Shown here: piece by piece, positions 11,176-26,100 of the stretch
Layout of the letters: each line of letters starts with the position of its first letter
Position numbering within the stretch: the first letter of the stretch is position 1
DNA from: Amphiura filiformis
Lineage: Eukaryota; Echinodermata; Ophiuroidea; Amphilepidida; Amphiuridae
Assembly: GCF_039555335.1 (NCBI RefSeq)
Contig: NW_027305504.1
Location: 62,001 to 126,000, forward strand
Reading direction: 5' to 3'
Length of the DNA stretch: 64,000 nucleotides
The notes under the pieces: generated by a model
Told to the model about the DNA's origin: nothing
Database searches by the model: none
The model's input: only the letters and a program-made list of their open reading frames with translations
Position numbers and translations under genes: made by a program

Positions 11176-14100
11176 TAATTGTAAATTCCTTATTTTACCG
11201 TGTAGCGGAAAAACCAAGAAACAGCGTTCAAAACTTGTACTGCTTCTATACAGGCATTTTTGTATAATTAGCAGTTGTAGCACCAGTCTCATTCAATATT
11301 CTCTCTTAATACCCAGTAATTATATTCTACGGCCAACTGTGAATTTTGTTCATTTTGAACAATTCCAAGTAAACCCCCCCCCCCAAAAAAAATATTCTAC
11401 GGCCAGCCGATCGCCCTGGCCGGCAGTGCATACGAATCTCGGCGACCTGTTTTTTCCAGTCACATATCAATAAGAGGGTGGGAGTTTATAACAGCATGTC
11501 GAATGTAGACTTAATTGTTCAATATGGGAAGTTGAATTATGGGAAGGGCGAGTAGAATTACGTCACAATTCAAGAATATATAATAGGTCTGGATAATAGG
11601 TGACATTAGCGGCCATTTTGTTTCCTACATGATGTTATTGTTGAGGTATTATATGCTTATTCTTATTCAATGGGTGCGTCTTATAAAGAATTCACGTAAT
11701 TTAATCGGTTTTGTGGTGTATAATATCTCACAATAGTTGATAGTGATATTAGTCAGGGCGCGCGCGGCCACGCAACGGCGGCACGCTTGTTGCGCTTCAA
11801 TGATCGCGCGATAATGCGTTCGCGTGATACACGTGCGAGAACTAAAACGCGATTCGGCGGCTTAGATGTTCGTGATGGTTTCGTTCATTTAAAACAACGG
11901 GGATGTCCACACAAAAGTAACTTTATTTTTTTCTGAAAAAAGGCAGTTTTTCTCGCAAAAATTACATTAAAACTGAATAAGAATGAGAATAAAAGATAGG
12001 ATTTTGTCTTTTGCCTATCCAATGTCGTGTCATAATGGATGGGCTGGCCAATATTTTTATCGTAGTGGATACGTGCTGCGAAATATTAATTGGCCAGTCC
12101 AGATAAGAAGATTACATCGGGGATAGAGGATATCGGAATTCCAGGCTTTTTGTGTTTAATCATGAAGTTTTTTTCCAATACCGTAGAAACCCGTCTATAA
12201 GGAATAGAAGCGACTGTGATGATAACATATTTCACGCTAGCGCCCTCCACAATATTATATCATTATGGAATTTGAGCAAATCATTTACCGACACAAGCAG
12301 GTATACAATGTATTATTTTATCTTTATTTCGCATCTCACGAGCATAGCTCACTTGGCAAGGCATAAGACTTTGGTTCTTTAGATCGGAAGATGGTGAGTT
12401 CGAGCCTCATCACGGTCATACAAACTTTTATAAACAAAATATTGTTCAAACTTGTCATTTATATTTTCTTGCATTTTCTAAAGACTCCTTTCGTGATCAT
12501 TTTTTTTCATATTTAGTTTAATTTACTCTATTGTTTTTCTTTTATTGTTTCTTTTCTTTGCCTTTTTTTCTTGTTTAATTTTATTTTTTCTTTTTTTTTC
12601 TTTGATTCATATAATATTGGCAGGATAAGGAGAGGAGGGAACTAAAGACCCATTCAGTGATTTGCTCGTCCGGACGATCGTAAAAATCATCAAAATTCAC
12701 CTTTGTCATTGTCATAGATGTGGTAACATATCCTGCTAGTGGTTCAGCAGAAAACCGTGTGACACATAATATACATTTGGCTACATTTTATTATACGATA
12801 AATACGAATTTATTAAACATGGTAACAAATATTCTCTAGCAGATCGGTTACAGGGCTGTCAACTTTTTGGAATTGCTTGGCGTGAGACAGAGGCGTACCG
12901 GGATTTGCCGATCCAAAGTTCATTTTGAACCATGATTATTTGAGCCACGGCGCTCGAGAATGTGAAAAGCGGGGGGGGGGGTAGGAACAACAAATTATTC
13001 ATGATGATGCGTGAGATTTTACTCATTTTCCGCCTTTTTGCGTGAAATTTACTACCTAGGCGTGAGATTATACTACCTTGGCGTGAGACCGTGAGAAAGT
13101 GACCCAATGCGTGAGACTCACGGCCAATGCGTGAGAGTTGACAGTCCTGATCGGTTATACCAGAGGATGTTTAAAGACATTCCCACAACCCAATGGGGTT
13201 TCTGACCTTGTATGTCTGGCTTTTGTACACATGTGGCCCAGTCGACCATACCTTGCATTGGGATTATGTGCAAATATCTGGTATTTTCATCCTATTATTT
13301 AACAATCAAAACATCGAGACTTAGGAATAAAATTAATGCAGTGGGATAATATGAATGTTTCCTGTAAGAAAATTAAATATCAGTCCTAAGTCTCAACTAT
13401 TAGCTCGTTGGCTGCAGTTTTAAAATTACCATTTTGTGTGTGTGGCAATGGGGACTTTGCCTTTAAAATTAGGTTATATTGATCAAATTTCCCAATCATA
13501 GTGCATTGTAGGAATGCCTTTAAGCCTCCTCTGCGGTTATACGATGGAACTGGTAGGCATAGGCCTATTATAAATTCGGGATATTAAATATCTTCCTGAC
13601 GAGACAGATCTGCGCATGTGGTCAAAGACGATTCCTTACTAGCCACAGACCGTCCGCTGGAATTAGTTGAATCGCTATGGCTGTTGGTCGGACCTCTCAT
13701 CTCTCCACATCGATTGTGACCTATCCCCGACATTGCCCTTATGAACTCACATCCTCCTGTTTTATTCAATACGCTGGCGAAGTTACGTAATAATCGGATT
13801 AACTACCATAGCAATAGGTGAAAACAATTTTGAATATACCGCGTTATACACTGATACGTTCAGGCGGTACCTCTTCATTGAACCATATCATGCTGCACCT
13901 GTAAGATCTTTAAAAGACCAGTATTGTATTCAATCTATGATTGCAGACATACACAGTACAGGTGATGAGTGTAACCTGCTTGTAGCGCAGCGCGATATGT
14001 TCAAAATTGTTTTCACCTATTGCTATGGTAATTAATCCGATTAATTACGCAACTTCACCAGCGTATAATGGCCGAATAAATTCTGACCATCACTTGGCTT

Positions 14101-17100
14101 GTTGGATTCGTCTATACTTCAATTCGCTGTCGAAGTGACGTAATAATCGCAATAACAACCATCAAGCAGATTGCACTAATCACCCGCGTATGTCACCAAA
14201 CATAGATTGAATACCACTCTTTTCATAAATACTAATCTTACATGGCGAGTGATTAGCATTTCTTTGACAACTATGGTTTAATGCATAAGTGCCACGTGAA
14301 CGATGAAGTGCAGGGCTATATATTCGAAACTGTATTCATCAATTGCTATGGTCGTTAATCCGATTAATTACGTCACATCGACAGCGAATAGCCTATAGTA
14401 TGGGTTCAAGTGGAACAAAAAAAAATAGTGTATGTCCATTGCTAGCTATGGTAATTAATCATGTTAGTGTTTACATCACTACTTCGGTGAAGACAAGAGA
14501 AGTGTGCCTTCTCTACCAACGCCTGTGATATAACAGGTGCAAGCGAAACAAAATTGAATGACCAGAATAGTTTCCTTTGTCAGATGAATTGATTGAAGTT
14601 TTTGAAGACACTCTATTCAGTCTGCCGCCTGGACAACCAATTCTTTAGAAATGCTTAGTCGCGCTAAAAGTCGATCGATACATGTAAAAATCAGCACAAT
14701 TCAGAGATACACCTTTTTGCTATGAAATTAATTTTCTCGGTCAAATATAAAGCAATATTTTTTTTCTTCAGTAATGTCAGTTAAAAACTTGGTGCTTGGA
14801 TATACATTTTTTTAAATCCTGGTGTTAAAATTAAGCATCAAATTGTGTCTTTTAGTGTGATATTTTGATTTTTATAGGCCTTGAATTCGCCTGCGAGCTT
14901 TTTACGGAATTCATGTTTTAGCGTCTCAAACTAACATAGTTTGCTAAAGAAAGATATTTCCCACCTCTGTAAAGCACATCGTGTGGGTCTATATGTTATA
15001 GTTTTGTCAGAATTTCCGTTTTTGTTTTACCCTTTTTCCATTCATGCTCAGAAAATGTCAAACTAAGTAAAAGTAGGCAATGGTGAGTACTTTTATCTCG
15101 AGAGCAACCAGCAGAAATAGTCGATATTTCCTTTGTTGTTATCCAGGTCAATTTTTCATTGAAAGCAAATTGCCCGACCAGCGATTAAATCCCCAATTGG
15201 GTGTTCTGGTTAAACATGATCAGTAGGAGCGCTATAGGTCTGGGAATTTCTTTGCTATATTGAAGTTCTGGCAACACTATAGCCATGCCGGTATTCCTAT
15301 TAAACCCAGGGATATCGATCCACAATGCTAGTACTAGCCTTTAGATTTCACGTGTTGATTTAGAAATTTTTCAGCCGACAGTGAAAGATGGTGAAATCAA
15401 AACGGAAATTCTGACAAAACTATGATATATAGCTCACGGTGATGTGCTTTAGAAAGTTGGGGAAAATCCTTCATTAGCGAACTATATTACTTTGAAAAGC
15501 TAAAAGGTTGATCCAAGAAAAATCTCGCGGGCCGAGCTGAAGCCTATAAAAATGAATATCTTACACTAAATGACTGAATTTCAGGCCTAAGTTTAACACC
15601 AGGATTTAAAAAAAAATCAGTATCAAGCATTATAGTTTTTCCAGCCATTTACTGAAAAAAATGAAAATTATTGCTTTTCATTTGGCTGAGAAAAAAATTT
15701 TACACTGAAAAGGTGTAACTCAAAATTTTGCTCATTTCAACACCAATTTCGATCGTTTGTATTGCCTCATTAAATGACTGAGTGAGCCTTGCAGAACAAA
15801 AGAATCGGTTGTGCAGGTAGCTGACTGTATTCTTGATGGGACAATAGATTCAAATATGGAATAATTATTATTCCTCATCTATGTTTTTTTGTTGAAAAAC
15901 CTGCAATTGTGGCAACAGAACAATATTTATTTTGATTTCATTTCAAGTAGAAACAAAATGGTGCTTAAGCCAAAAACGCACCCTACCTCAAGAATTGGGA
16001 TGGCACAAAGGTGCAACATAGGATTTTATTGCAAAGACGAGGACAGACAAGTAGTTACAACACATCTGTCTAACCGTGGGTTTCGCTATTATTTAGAATA
16101 AATGCTTTTACTAGTTTCTATAAAACCACAAAATTACTAAAAAAAACTATAAAAAAACTATAAAAAAAAAAAAAAAAAACACACCTAAAATTAAAAGTAG
16201 AAAGGTAGATTTGAAGAAAGATAAAAGAACATGTCAAAAGTTAAAATTAAACGAGAATGAAAAAACGGAACCGGTGTCCGGACCATGCTCTCTTCAGCAT
16301 GTCTTCAGTTCCAAAGTCTGACGCTCTATCAATTGAGCTATACGATCCTGAAATACGAAACAGTCGTTATTATGTCAATACAATAATGATTGGTGTTACA
16401 ACATACTTAGATGGAATGCATAGCCACCCAGTGCCAGTATATATTTGCTCAAACTCCAAATACAACAAGCAACCAATTTTATTGAGGGCGTTTCTTAGGT
16501 ATATCCTTGTAGACGGGGTTTTACGGTATTAATTACAGAGCAAGATACTTTTCAGTGGAGAGTTGCAAATAATGATTCCGAGCCATCTTATTATGGAAGA
16601 CTTCAAATACGTAGGAATTCGGAACCATGGGGAGACATCTGTATCGACGAAACAATCCCTATCTACGAGATAAGGGGCATTTGCAAGTCTCTTGGATATC
16701 AATCCAACAATCAATTCATATATGCTTGGGAAGGCCAGGCATCTGGCTTTGTCATATGGAGTGAACTCTACCCGCCCGATTATTATGGAAGTTTGTCAAG
16801 TGACTTGATTCGTTATAAAGATCTGTCAGGTTCTTGGATGAATGCACAATGTGCAAGGAAGGGGGTAGTCTACATTGCTTGCGTTCCAGGTGAGAATATG
16901 AAACAAAACTAGTGAATAAGTGATTAAACGCTAGCCCAGACTCACGAAAAATTAAATATTGAGCACCTATATGAGGAAGAATTTACTTAACCCACATACA
17001 TCCAAACTGTTGTAGGCGGACAGTCCCCGTTTCGGAGCCACTGCTAAAATGCCCTCTTCTTAACATCTGAGCCATTTGTTAACATGATTGTTAAAACAAT

Positions 17101-20100
17101 GCAAATATTGTTTTTCGTCTTGAAGTTGATTAGCAATGTTAACTATTGTTTTGTTTATACTATTGTCATGATATAGGAAATGTTTGTTTAGTTTTGAGTC
17201 AATTTAATGAGTTCAAATGAAAGAAAAACTCTTGTATCAGAGAATCCTAGAATTTCTGAGAAAGGTGCTATAATTGATAATAGCGCTAATATGAACATTA
17301 CTGACCATTTGAAAATTACATAATTGCCAAGTAGAATTCAAAATTGCGCAATTTCAAAGCCTAGTTTTGTTATTCTTTGATAGTATGGCTATTGTCAGTT
17401 CCAGCGCCCTTATAGGACCTTTCATATTTGGTCACAGCACCGTTAGCCATACGTTAATATTTAAGATTTAAATGTAACAATACATTACAATCATAGAATC
17501 ATTATTTTGAACAAATTGTAGGCCTCCCCTTGAGCAAATCTTGTACTTTTAATGTTATTTACAGGACATTACGTGATAATTAAGGCAGAAATGCAATGTG
17601 CTGGTTGTGTTTTTTGTTTATGGATGGGTCAAAGTTCTATAATTCCAGTAATGTATATACATCCATTCTTGTTAACAAGCTTTATCAGGTGTTCAAATGA
17701 TTTGCATATGTACTGATCAGCCAACCTGGTCTCTTAGAACTAAACTGCCGTATATAGTTTATATATGGTTATATATATTACATTACATTATATATTACAT
17801 TAAATTACATAACATTTCAAGGTCTTTACATTGATTTAACATTAAGGTCAATTTAAAATGCCAATCGGATAGAGACAGTCCGTCACCCTTAAGGTTACGC
17901 ATTGCTTTCTTGCCCTGCGGGGCAATTATTGGATTTCCATTAGTAAAGAACTCAACTATGGGAGTCTCTAGCCTCGTACCTGCCAGCCCTGCGGCCTTGG
18001 TGTGTTTTGTGCCCAATTTTGTCCGCACCTCCCTCTCGCACCTTTTTGAGTATAGAGAGCTCTGGATAAGAAAAATGGGGTCAACAATTAAAAACTTCCG
18101 TCGGTACGAGAGATTATATTTAATCTGGTCTACCAGATTTTTCCAGCATACCTTGGAGCAATCGACGATGCGTTCAGTATCACTGACCTTCAGCTTGATT
18201 GTGATGTTAAAAACATTGCCTCATTTCAAATATTGAGTTTTAGTTTTGGTTCTGGTTTTTGTCACGTGGTTTCCTATTATCTTGCCTAAGCTCTTGACTC
18301 ACAAGATTATTGATATCTTTGTTTCTACTTTTGTTAGGAAAGTTGTAGGAAAGAGATTCGGTTTTCATTTTCAGTTTCTTATATAATGGTGTGAAGAAGA
18401 AAGTCAATTGGTTTGAAGTTACCGGATCTAAGTTTACAAAAGAATTATTTAAATTTCGCAGTGCAATATTCATGAGGAGAGAAATTGAGCATGTCATTCT
18501 ACATTGAAAAACGTGGTTTAGAAAATCCAATAAGCTATAGCTATTTTAGCTGGGAAAGAATAAAGACCATCGAAATATTTGCATTCGATATTACAAAAGA
18601 GGCGACTCTGGAGTTATAAACAAAATCGATTCATGTCCTTATCGCTTGGATACGACAATCGATGGAAGGCCATTATATGACTCCTGAGGCGAGGTAGATT
18701 TCTGATCGTTCTGTCCCTGTTGTGTGAGAGATTGTTTCTGAGTCATCCACCTACCGTTGAGGGACAGTTGTTATGCCCGAACCTGGATGGGTTTTTCACT
18801 CCCCTTTCGTACAACCGTGCTTTGCGGTCGAGGACTTGACGTCCTCAAGGTCTACTTTGTGTTTATTTATTTATTTCTTATTTAACCTGGGGTGACCAAT
18901 CAATGCACTGGTACTGTTCTCCCTTGGTTTCCTAGGTGGCACAAGTCCATACATATAATACACAATAAAAACTGGCTTTCAGATGTGTGTAAACCGCCGA
19001 TTGTTTAGGTATTATAATATGTTGAGACCGTCTGTCCAGCTGTAGTATTCTCCTCCGCCGTCAGTGTGATTCCAGTCACTCCACATAGGGAATGAAATCA
19101 AACTACAGCGTGCTGCGCGCGGGCGGAGGAGACTAATTAGCTATAGTTGAACAGTGAACACGCATGCGTTAGTGTGTGTATCTTAAGTCTAGCATTGCTG
19201 TAACCATTCGACCCGGCATTGCCCTTAATGGACTCTTACCCTCCTGAGTATACGTGTGTTATTATCGTAAGTGATTAGCACTAAAAGCTACTAAAGTCGT
19301 AGTTTATAGACTCATCTTTCATAGTTTAAGCTATGTCATCAAAGTTCAAATGTTCCTGTTTTACCTTTCTATGATAGGGGACTCAAGGATAGGGAAATGG
19401 CGTCTTGCGAATGGCACAAACCAATATGAAGGACGAGTAGAACACAGATTTGAAGATAACGACGATTGGAGGTCTACCTGTTACACACCAACTGTACCCT
19501 CGTTGGAAACCAACCACATGTTTGATAATATTTGTTTATATCTCGGATATACGACTTCGTTAACTTATTACTTAAACAATAGATTTGGGAGTCCTGCAAT
19601 GTCATCGTTTACAATAGCAACACGAAGCAGGGATGTTGACTTTACAAAGCAATGTTACCCATTGAGCATTCGATGTTCTCCAAGTAAGTTGAGGCTGTGT
19701 AATTAATATATAGGCCTACAGCAAGGGAGAGTAAAACTGCAGCAAAGTAATCAATTTAGGCAGATCAAAAGAAAACAAGTGTTTATCACATAAATTCATC
19801 GAGCCGAGCAGATCCTGCAAAGATCATGGCACAGGAATATGAGGAAGAAGGGAAGGTGTGCACCAAAAACATCATCATATGAAACACTTCATATAATGGT
19901 GTCAAGGACGCTTGAGTTGAATAAAAGCGAAAAATGTAAAAAATAACTAATTTGCATAATTTATTGGCGGCCATCTTGGATTTTTGAGTGTCGGATTTCA
20001 AAAGAGTCCAGGTACACAACGAAATAAAAAAAAATATTAAGCAAAAAAATGTTGGAGTTATATTATTCATAAAATATTCCATTTTCTGATGAAAGGAAAA

Positions 20101-23100
20101 AAGGATCAGTTTTGGAGTTAGATGTTTGTCATGCAAACCTTGATGAACGCGTAGTCGGCTTGGTAAGTCCTCGTAATTGTACCATGGGCGCGCGCGCCTT
20201 GAATTCAATAAACTTTACGATCAAAGGCTCAGGTGACAGAGTACCTCTGCGGGATACGCGGAAGAGTACCTTCACTGCTACTTCAATATGGTTACTGTGG
20301 AGGTCCTTTCACGGAAGGACCATCGAAGTACCTCAGACTATGGTGTGCCTATAAGTCAACCACTCGGTACACCGCAATTAATCCGTAGCATCATTAATTG
20401 ATCTCGTACACTGGTGTGTAATGTGTTGTTAAGTACCAGACTTGAGTCCTGTTTATCAGGGACAGTCTGTGTAGCTCAGTGGTTAGAGCGCTCGCCCGAC
20501 AAGCGAGAGGTCTGGGGTTCAAGTCCCCGCACAGGCATGTATGTCCGGGGTTTTTTCTGGTATATCTGCCTATGCATGTTATGTTTCCATTTGTAAATTC
20601 ATGTTTAAATGTGCTAGTGTGCGATGCGTAATTCTTCTTTCCCTGTATATTGATATATTAAGAATAACGATTAAGCATCATTAATTTGATCTCGTGCGCT
20701 AGTTGTAATGTTTGAATGTTTCCATGTTCCAGTGTATGATGCGTAAGCCTGTTCCTCTGTTTGTAATAGGAAGCTTTCATATTTCTTTGTAGATGATACC
20801 ATACCATTGAGGTTAATTGGCAACGCAACCAAAAGAGCCATCGTAGAAGTCTCCAATGGCATATCTTGGGGTAGAATCTGTACTGAACATTGGAATTATA
20901 AGCATGCAGATATTGTATGTAGACGTTTTGGATACGATGGGGCATTGATGGCCCTCACCATTCCTCAAGAGGGCCCAATAGATGAACAGAAGGAAGTGCT
21001 TTTCAACCCTGGAACGTCTTATTGTAGAAATACTCTTGATTTATGTAATAAACATCCGGTGACAATAAATTGTGACTGCAGGAATGACAATGCAGGTGTT
21101 AGATGCCGTGAGTGAAAACATATTTCTCGATTTACGAAATCCGAGCATTCAACAGTCATGACAGTATGACCATTTCGGCATGCTGTCATCTCGGGAAAAT
21201 AATATAGATATCATGTGTATTCTCGACTTCCCAAAATGCCGGCATTTCGTCATTTCCTGGGACGAAGCTCAAATGGTGCCGCAGTACAAGCGTCACTTTC
21301 CTAGCCATTAATTTTGTTATCACTATTATATATAAAGGCACATATGTCACTTAGCTTTGGTCCATGGCTGGAGCTTAAGTCGCCAATCAAAGGTAGACCT
21401 CCGTACGCCGTACATAAATTCGCCTAGCCCCATTTCCCTAAAATGAAATGGTCAAAAACCAATCTAGTTTGGCAGATCGAGGAGGGCTTCAACCCATGCT
21501 ATACCTTACCGCTATCATGGCTATCGATCTAATGTCAGTATTATATATAGTACCACTGCGCTAGACCAGTCGTTCACCGATTCATATGTAGCCGTCTTAA
21601 AAATTGAAGCAATACACCATTAGAGAATGAATTTGGAGAAAACCTTCTGATAATTACAAACACTCGCTGAGCAGCAAGACCTTCACTCTAAGCTTTTAAT
21701 CCGATAAGCTGATTATCTATTTGTTTTCATGAATTGGAAGACATTCTTTGATGTATTACTGCGCTCAATCATCTGAAATTACTGGAGCGTGAGCCACCCA
21801 GGCTGGTGGCTCAGTATAGTATTTTATTAACAGAAGGTTTTCTCCAAATTCGTTTCTTAATGCATAACTCCAACATGCCGGGCAAAGAATTTTAGAAAAC
21901 GTACCATAATTTCGAGTTTTTCCTGCTTAAAAACATTAATATGTAGCGCTATAGCTATATTGTTGATTGTGTGTTTCGACAATAGAAATAGGGGCCTCTC
22001 TATATACAGTACACAAGTCATATATCGATCATTTCGGTTCAAGTGGTCGTCGCACCGGCATGCAAAGTACCATTTTTCTTGTGAATACGCTCCGTATTTT
22101 AACAATTATTACACAAATTGTACATAGAACCCCGAGGTTAATTTCAGAAAATAAAATATAAGATTAATAACATACAAACAAAACAGTAATCTTTAGCGCG
22201 GTTTTATGTTATTTCTACATTAATTTTGCACCATCTTTGATGGCTTTTGTCTGTCGTATCTTCCAAACCAGATCTATTGTACCGCGATTGGGTAACACGA
22301 ACCGTTATAATATACAGTAAATATTTAAATACATTCTGTTATGCATAGGATGCTTCAGTTTCTACATGTTATTATGCTATTTGAATCCGACACCTTTCTG
22401 CAAACAATGCTCATTTTAACCAACAGCATTTTATATTTCATATCAAGGTGAAAATGATCTGTTCAGACTGAGAGACTGGCAGGCACGCCTAATACCAATA
22501 AATAACCAATCGAATGGTTTAATTGCCGTTGAAGTTCAAACTCAATCAACTCATTGGTTCAAGTTGTGTGCAGCTGAACATTCTGTTAATAAATATTTAA
22601 CTGACATGTATGAGCAGCCGGAGTTATGTGAAACGGATTGTAGTAACTCCAGTGTAACAGATGTAGCAATTCTGGTTCAGGATAATTGGGGATACTCCTT
22701 TGTTACTCTAGCGCCGGGAAACTGTTCAAGCTTTGGCTTAGTCCAAAGTCATTTCTACCGCAGCAAAAGTAAGTATTGGAATGATGGAAGCGTCCTAGTG
22801 TCATGCTGATATATCTCTGTGACGTAGGCAGGTTTTCGGAATGGGTGGGGTGGTACAACTTGTAAATGTACCCCCAGTGGGCACACCTGACGTTGACATC
22901 ACGTTGAAGGCAGGTTGAAATTTTGACGTCTGAACGTTGAAATCACGTTGTATTTGCAAATGGACTTCAACCTGATTTCAACCTCCGTAATTTTTGCATT
23001 GAAAGTTGGTTGAAATTCTAACGTGCAAAAATTAAGGAGGTTGAAATCAGGTTAGGTTGAAACTTCGACGTTGTATCAACGTTGATTCAACGTCGAAATC

Positions 23101-26100
23101 CTAACCTGTGACTAGTGGATGACTGAACTATTGTTTGCCGACGGAAGTTGTGAATTGTTGACCCTAATCTTTTGGGCCAAGTCCGCTCCTGCAGAATCTA
23201 AAAAATGTGTGGAGGTGTGTGTTTGTTCCAATTTTTTTCAAAGCGCGCGTTTACAACTTTTTATCAATATACTTCAATGTGGCAACGTAAACAATCAACA
23301 AGTGAAGAGTCACATCCAAGATTTGAGCGACTTGTACGGTTTTCTTCACCCACACACAGAAAAAGTTTCTATTGTTGAACCCAAATTATATTTCATCAAG
23401 ACCCGTCGTGTACCGACGACCTAAGATGTACCGATGGGCATGATGAGGAGGGGAGAGCACTAGCCAGCCCTGATTAAATACCATACCATTATGACCAAAG
23501 TAGTCCTCTTATTATAATTTACACTTCCAACGGGGGCCAATTTCTGATGTACAGTTCTTCTGTTCTAGAGGTATAAGTACAAATGTCAAATGTAAAAAAT
23601 TGACATTTCTGTTCAGAGCTGCATTGATTAGATTGGTGAGGTTAAGGCTACATGCTCTTTTTGGTTGAAATTTTTGGCGGGAAATAATCCCGCCAAAACA
23701 TTAAAGTAATCTGTTCCCACAACTAAATATCATAGTCAGGAAATTAATGATGCATCTGGTAGCTTAGATCATAACTTTCATTGTACTTAGTTGCAATTAT
23801 CCCAGAAAATTCTTGATTTGTTTTTACAGAGTCTTGAATTGTCGATGTTTTTGATCAAAAACATCACTCGGTGTATTTTGAAACTCGAGGCATTAATCTT
23901 CTCAAATTAGCCCCAAATCATAATTTATTATATGCACGTGTAGCAAACATCAATGGGAATAATTGGACGTTGTTTGCGGAGCCTAAATTTGGTTTGATTT
24001 TATTTCACAATAATTCTAAGGTGAGAAATTTGACCTGACATTTCCTTTTTGGATTTCAAATTTAAATTCATTGATATGTGATATTTTGAATAAATAAAGA
24101 GTACGCTTACCTTTCTGCAACACTTCCCGGTATCATTAAGCATCTGCTGATAACCAACATTTTAGCTGAAAACAGTCCCTTCCTATCATTTTTGAACAAA
24201 ATATGGTTCAAAAGTGCGTACACTACGCGTATAAACTAGCACAGCGAGATAATGAACAGAGCTATTTACGGTGGGGTATCTGTTGTAAGCTATTAGGGTA
24301 GGCCTATAGTATATCTTCCCGCAAGTGACATGATGTGTCAAGCAGGGCGGTATATTCAAACGCTATTGTCTGGATCATTGAGTATCGATTGCGCACGTAT
24401 ACATACAGCACGGATGTGTGTGGTCCTCCCCAGGTTTTGACATAAATTACAAATGACGTCGTGAATGACCCAGCGTTTTCATTTTATTATTACTAAATTA
24501 ATTCATCAAAATTAATTTGTATTAAATGAAAAACAAACAGACAAGTAGAGTCATATGTCTTTCTATGACCGTATTCCTACCAAACTCTGATTTTCAATAC
24601 ACTAGAAACGTGTTGATATGTATATCTTTGAAAATCGCCGAATGTTAACCACAGTCACCGTGGCACAGTATAGGCATCTTTAGCATTCATAGTGCAATTG
24701 GCAGTGGTTCGAACCCCGGTGAAAATTTTTATTTTTTATTCTTTTTACTAATGCGCTGTGCCGTTTTTCAAACACGCCCTGAATGAAACTCATGGGCAAG
24801 TACCCTTAATTAGCCGGTTACACAAACATGACTACTGGTAAGGCAGTGAGAAAAACTCGTCTGACCCTGGATCGGTAAAAGAGAACTTCCCATAAACTTG
24901 TCGAAACTGGAAGGGGAAATGTCTACAGACTCAGAGGATACAGCTATAGTCTACATAACAAGTGGTTATCCACGGACCCGAGGAAGGGTTTATATCATTA
25001 CGATCCCGTTGTTAATCTCGTCTTTAACAATTATAAATTATTTGCTTTCTTGATTTAGGTGTAAGTGATGATGTATTTGGAATACACACTTCTATTCTTT
25101 CTTACACTGAGAGTTGTGATGGGCGATGTAACCATGATGACCACAAGTCATGCCGATGTGATATCGAATGCCTACAATTGGGAGATTGTTGTGTAGATTA
25201 CAGCTCTGTTTGTTCTGCAGCAGTTTCTAAAAACATAACATCAGAAGATTGGGTTCACCCCGTATCATACAAGTGCCATTCTATCCTCGCTTCTAGGCAA
25301 CATGATAACATGGGTTCACATGACCTTTATGCTCCTCGCAGCGGCCTGCAAATGGTTTCAACTTGTCCATCGTCATGGAAGGAATCTTTCATTATATTCC
25401 AATGTGAGAGTCAGGCTGACGGAATACCTGTTTTGACGAGTTTGGTTACAACTATCGCAACATTTTCTGTGCTATTTGTCATTACCGCGAACTCAATATG
25501 ATACACCCTTGGAAAGAAATACCTTCAGACTCACGGGATTGCTTCCGATCATCACTTAGCATTGGTGGTACATTCTTACGTATTTCAGATAATGACGCAG
25601 TGGTAGGCAATCGCATCCGGTGGTGTTATGCTGATCCTTGTACCACGTTGTCAAATTCATCCTTGGTCAACTCATGCAGATCCTATCTCCTTTTACGATG
25701 CATTTGTGTGCTATACGTTGGTTTCAAAGATTGCCGAATATTTAAAAATCATCATTGTAGCCGATGCGTTGTCGACGATTTGCTTGAATTAGAGTTTGAA
25801 GACCGTCCAATGGACTACATAAAAGAAAAATGCTATTTTCCTATGGGCATATCTCCAAACAGTTGGAAATTCAGATCTTACTCTGCAGTAACAACAACAC
25901 CAGCACCAGACACCCCATGCCTATTGGGTGAATTTCGTGATCCGACTACGCAATTATGCCGCAAGGTATCATGTAGACCTGGATTTTCTGTGTCTTATTT
26001 TGGACAGTGTGTTTTAAATAACGATACCAATTTACCTACTACCAACAACTGGAATTGCATTAATCAAAAAATGATGATTTTCTTCAAAAGTCAATCATTG

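Noticed and set aside
20658..20945. Minus-strand frames
   Set aside because: Antisense to SRCR exon 4 of the receptor.
21857..22161. Frames on both strands between receptor exons 7 and 8
   Set aside because: Overlapping on both strands, low complexity, inside an intron.
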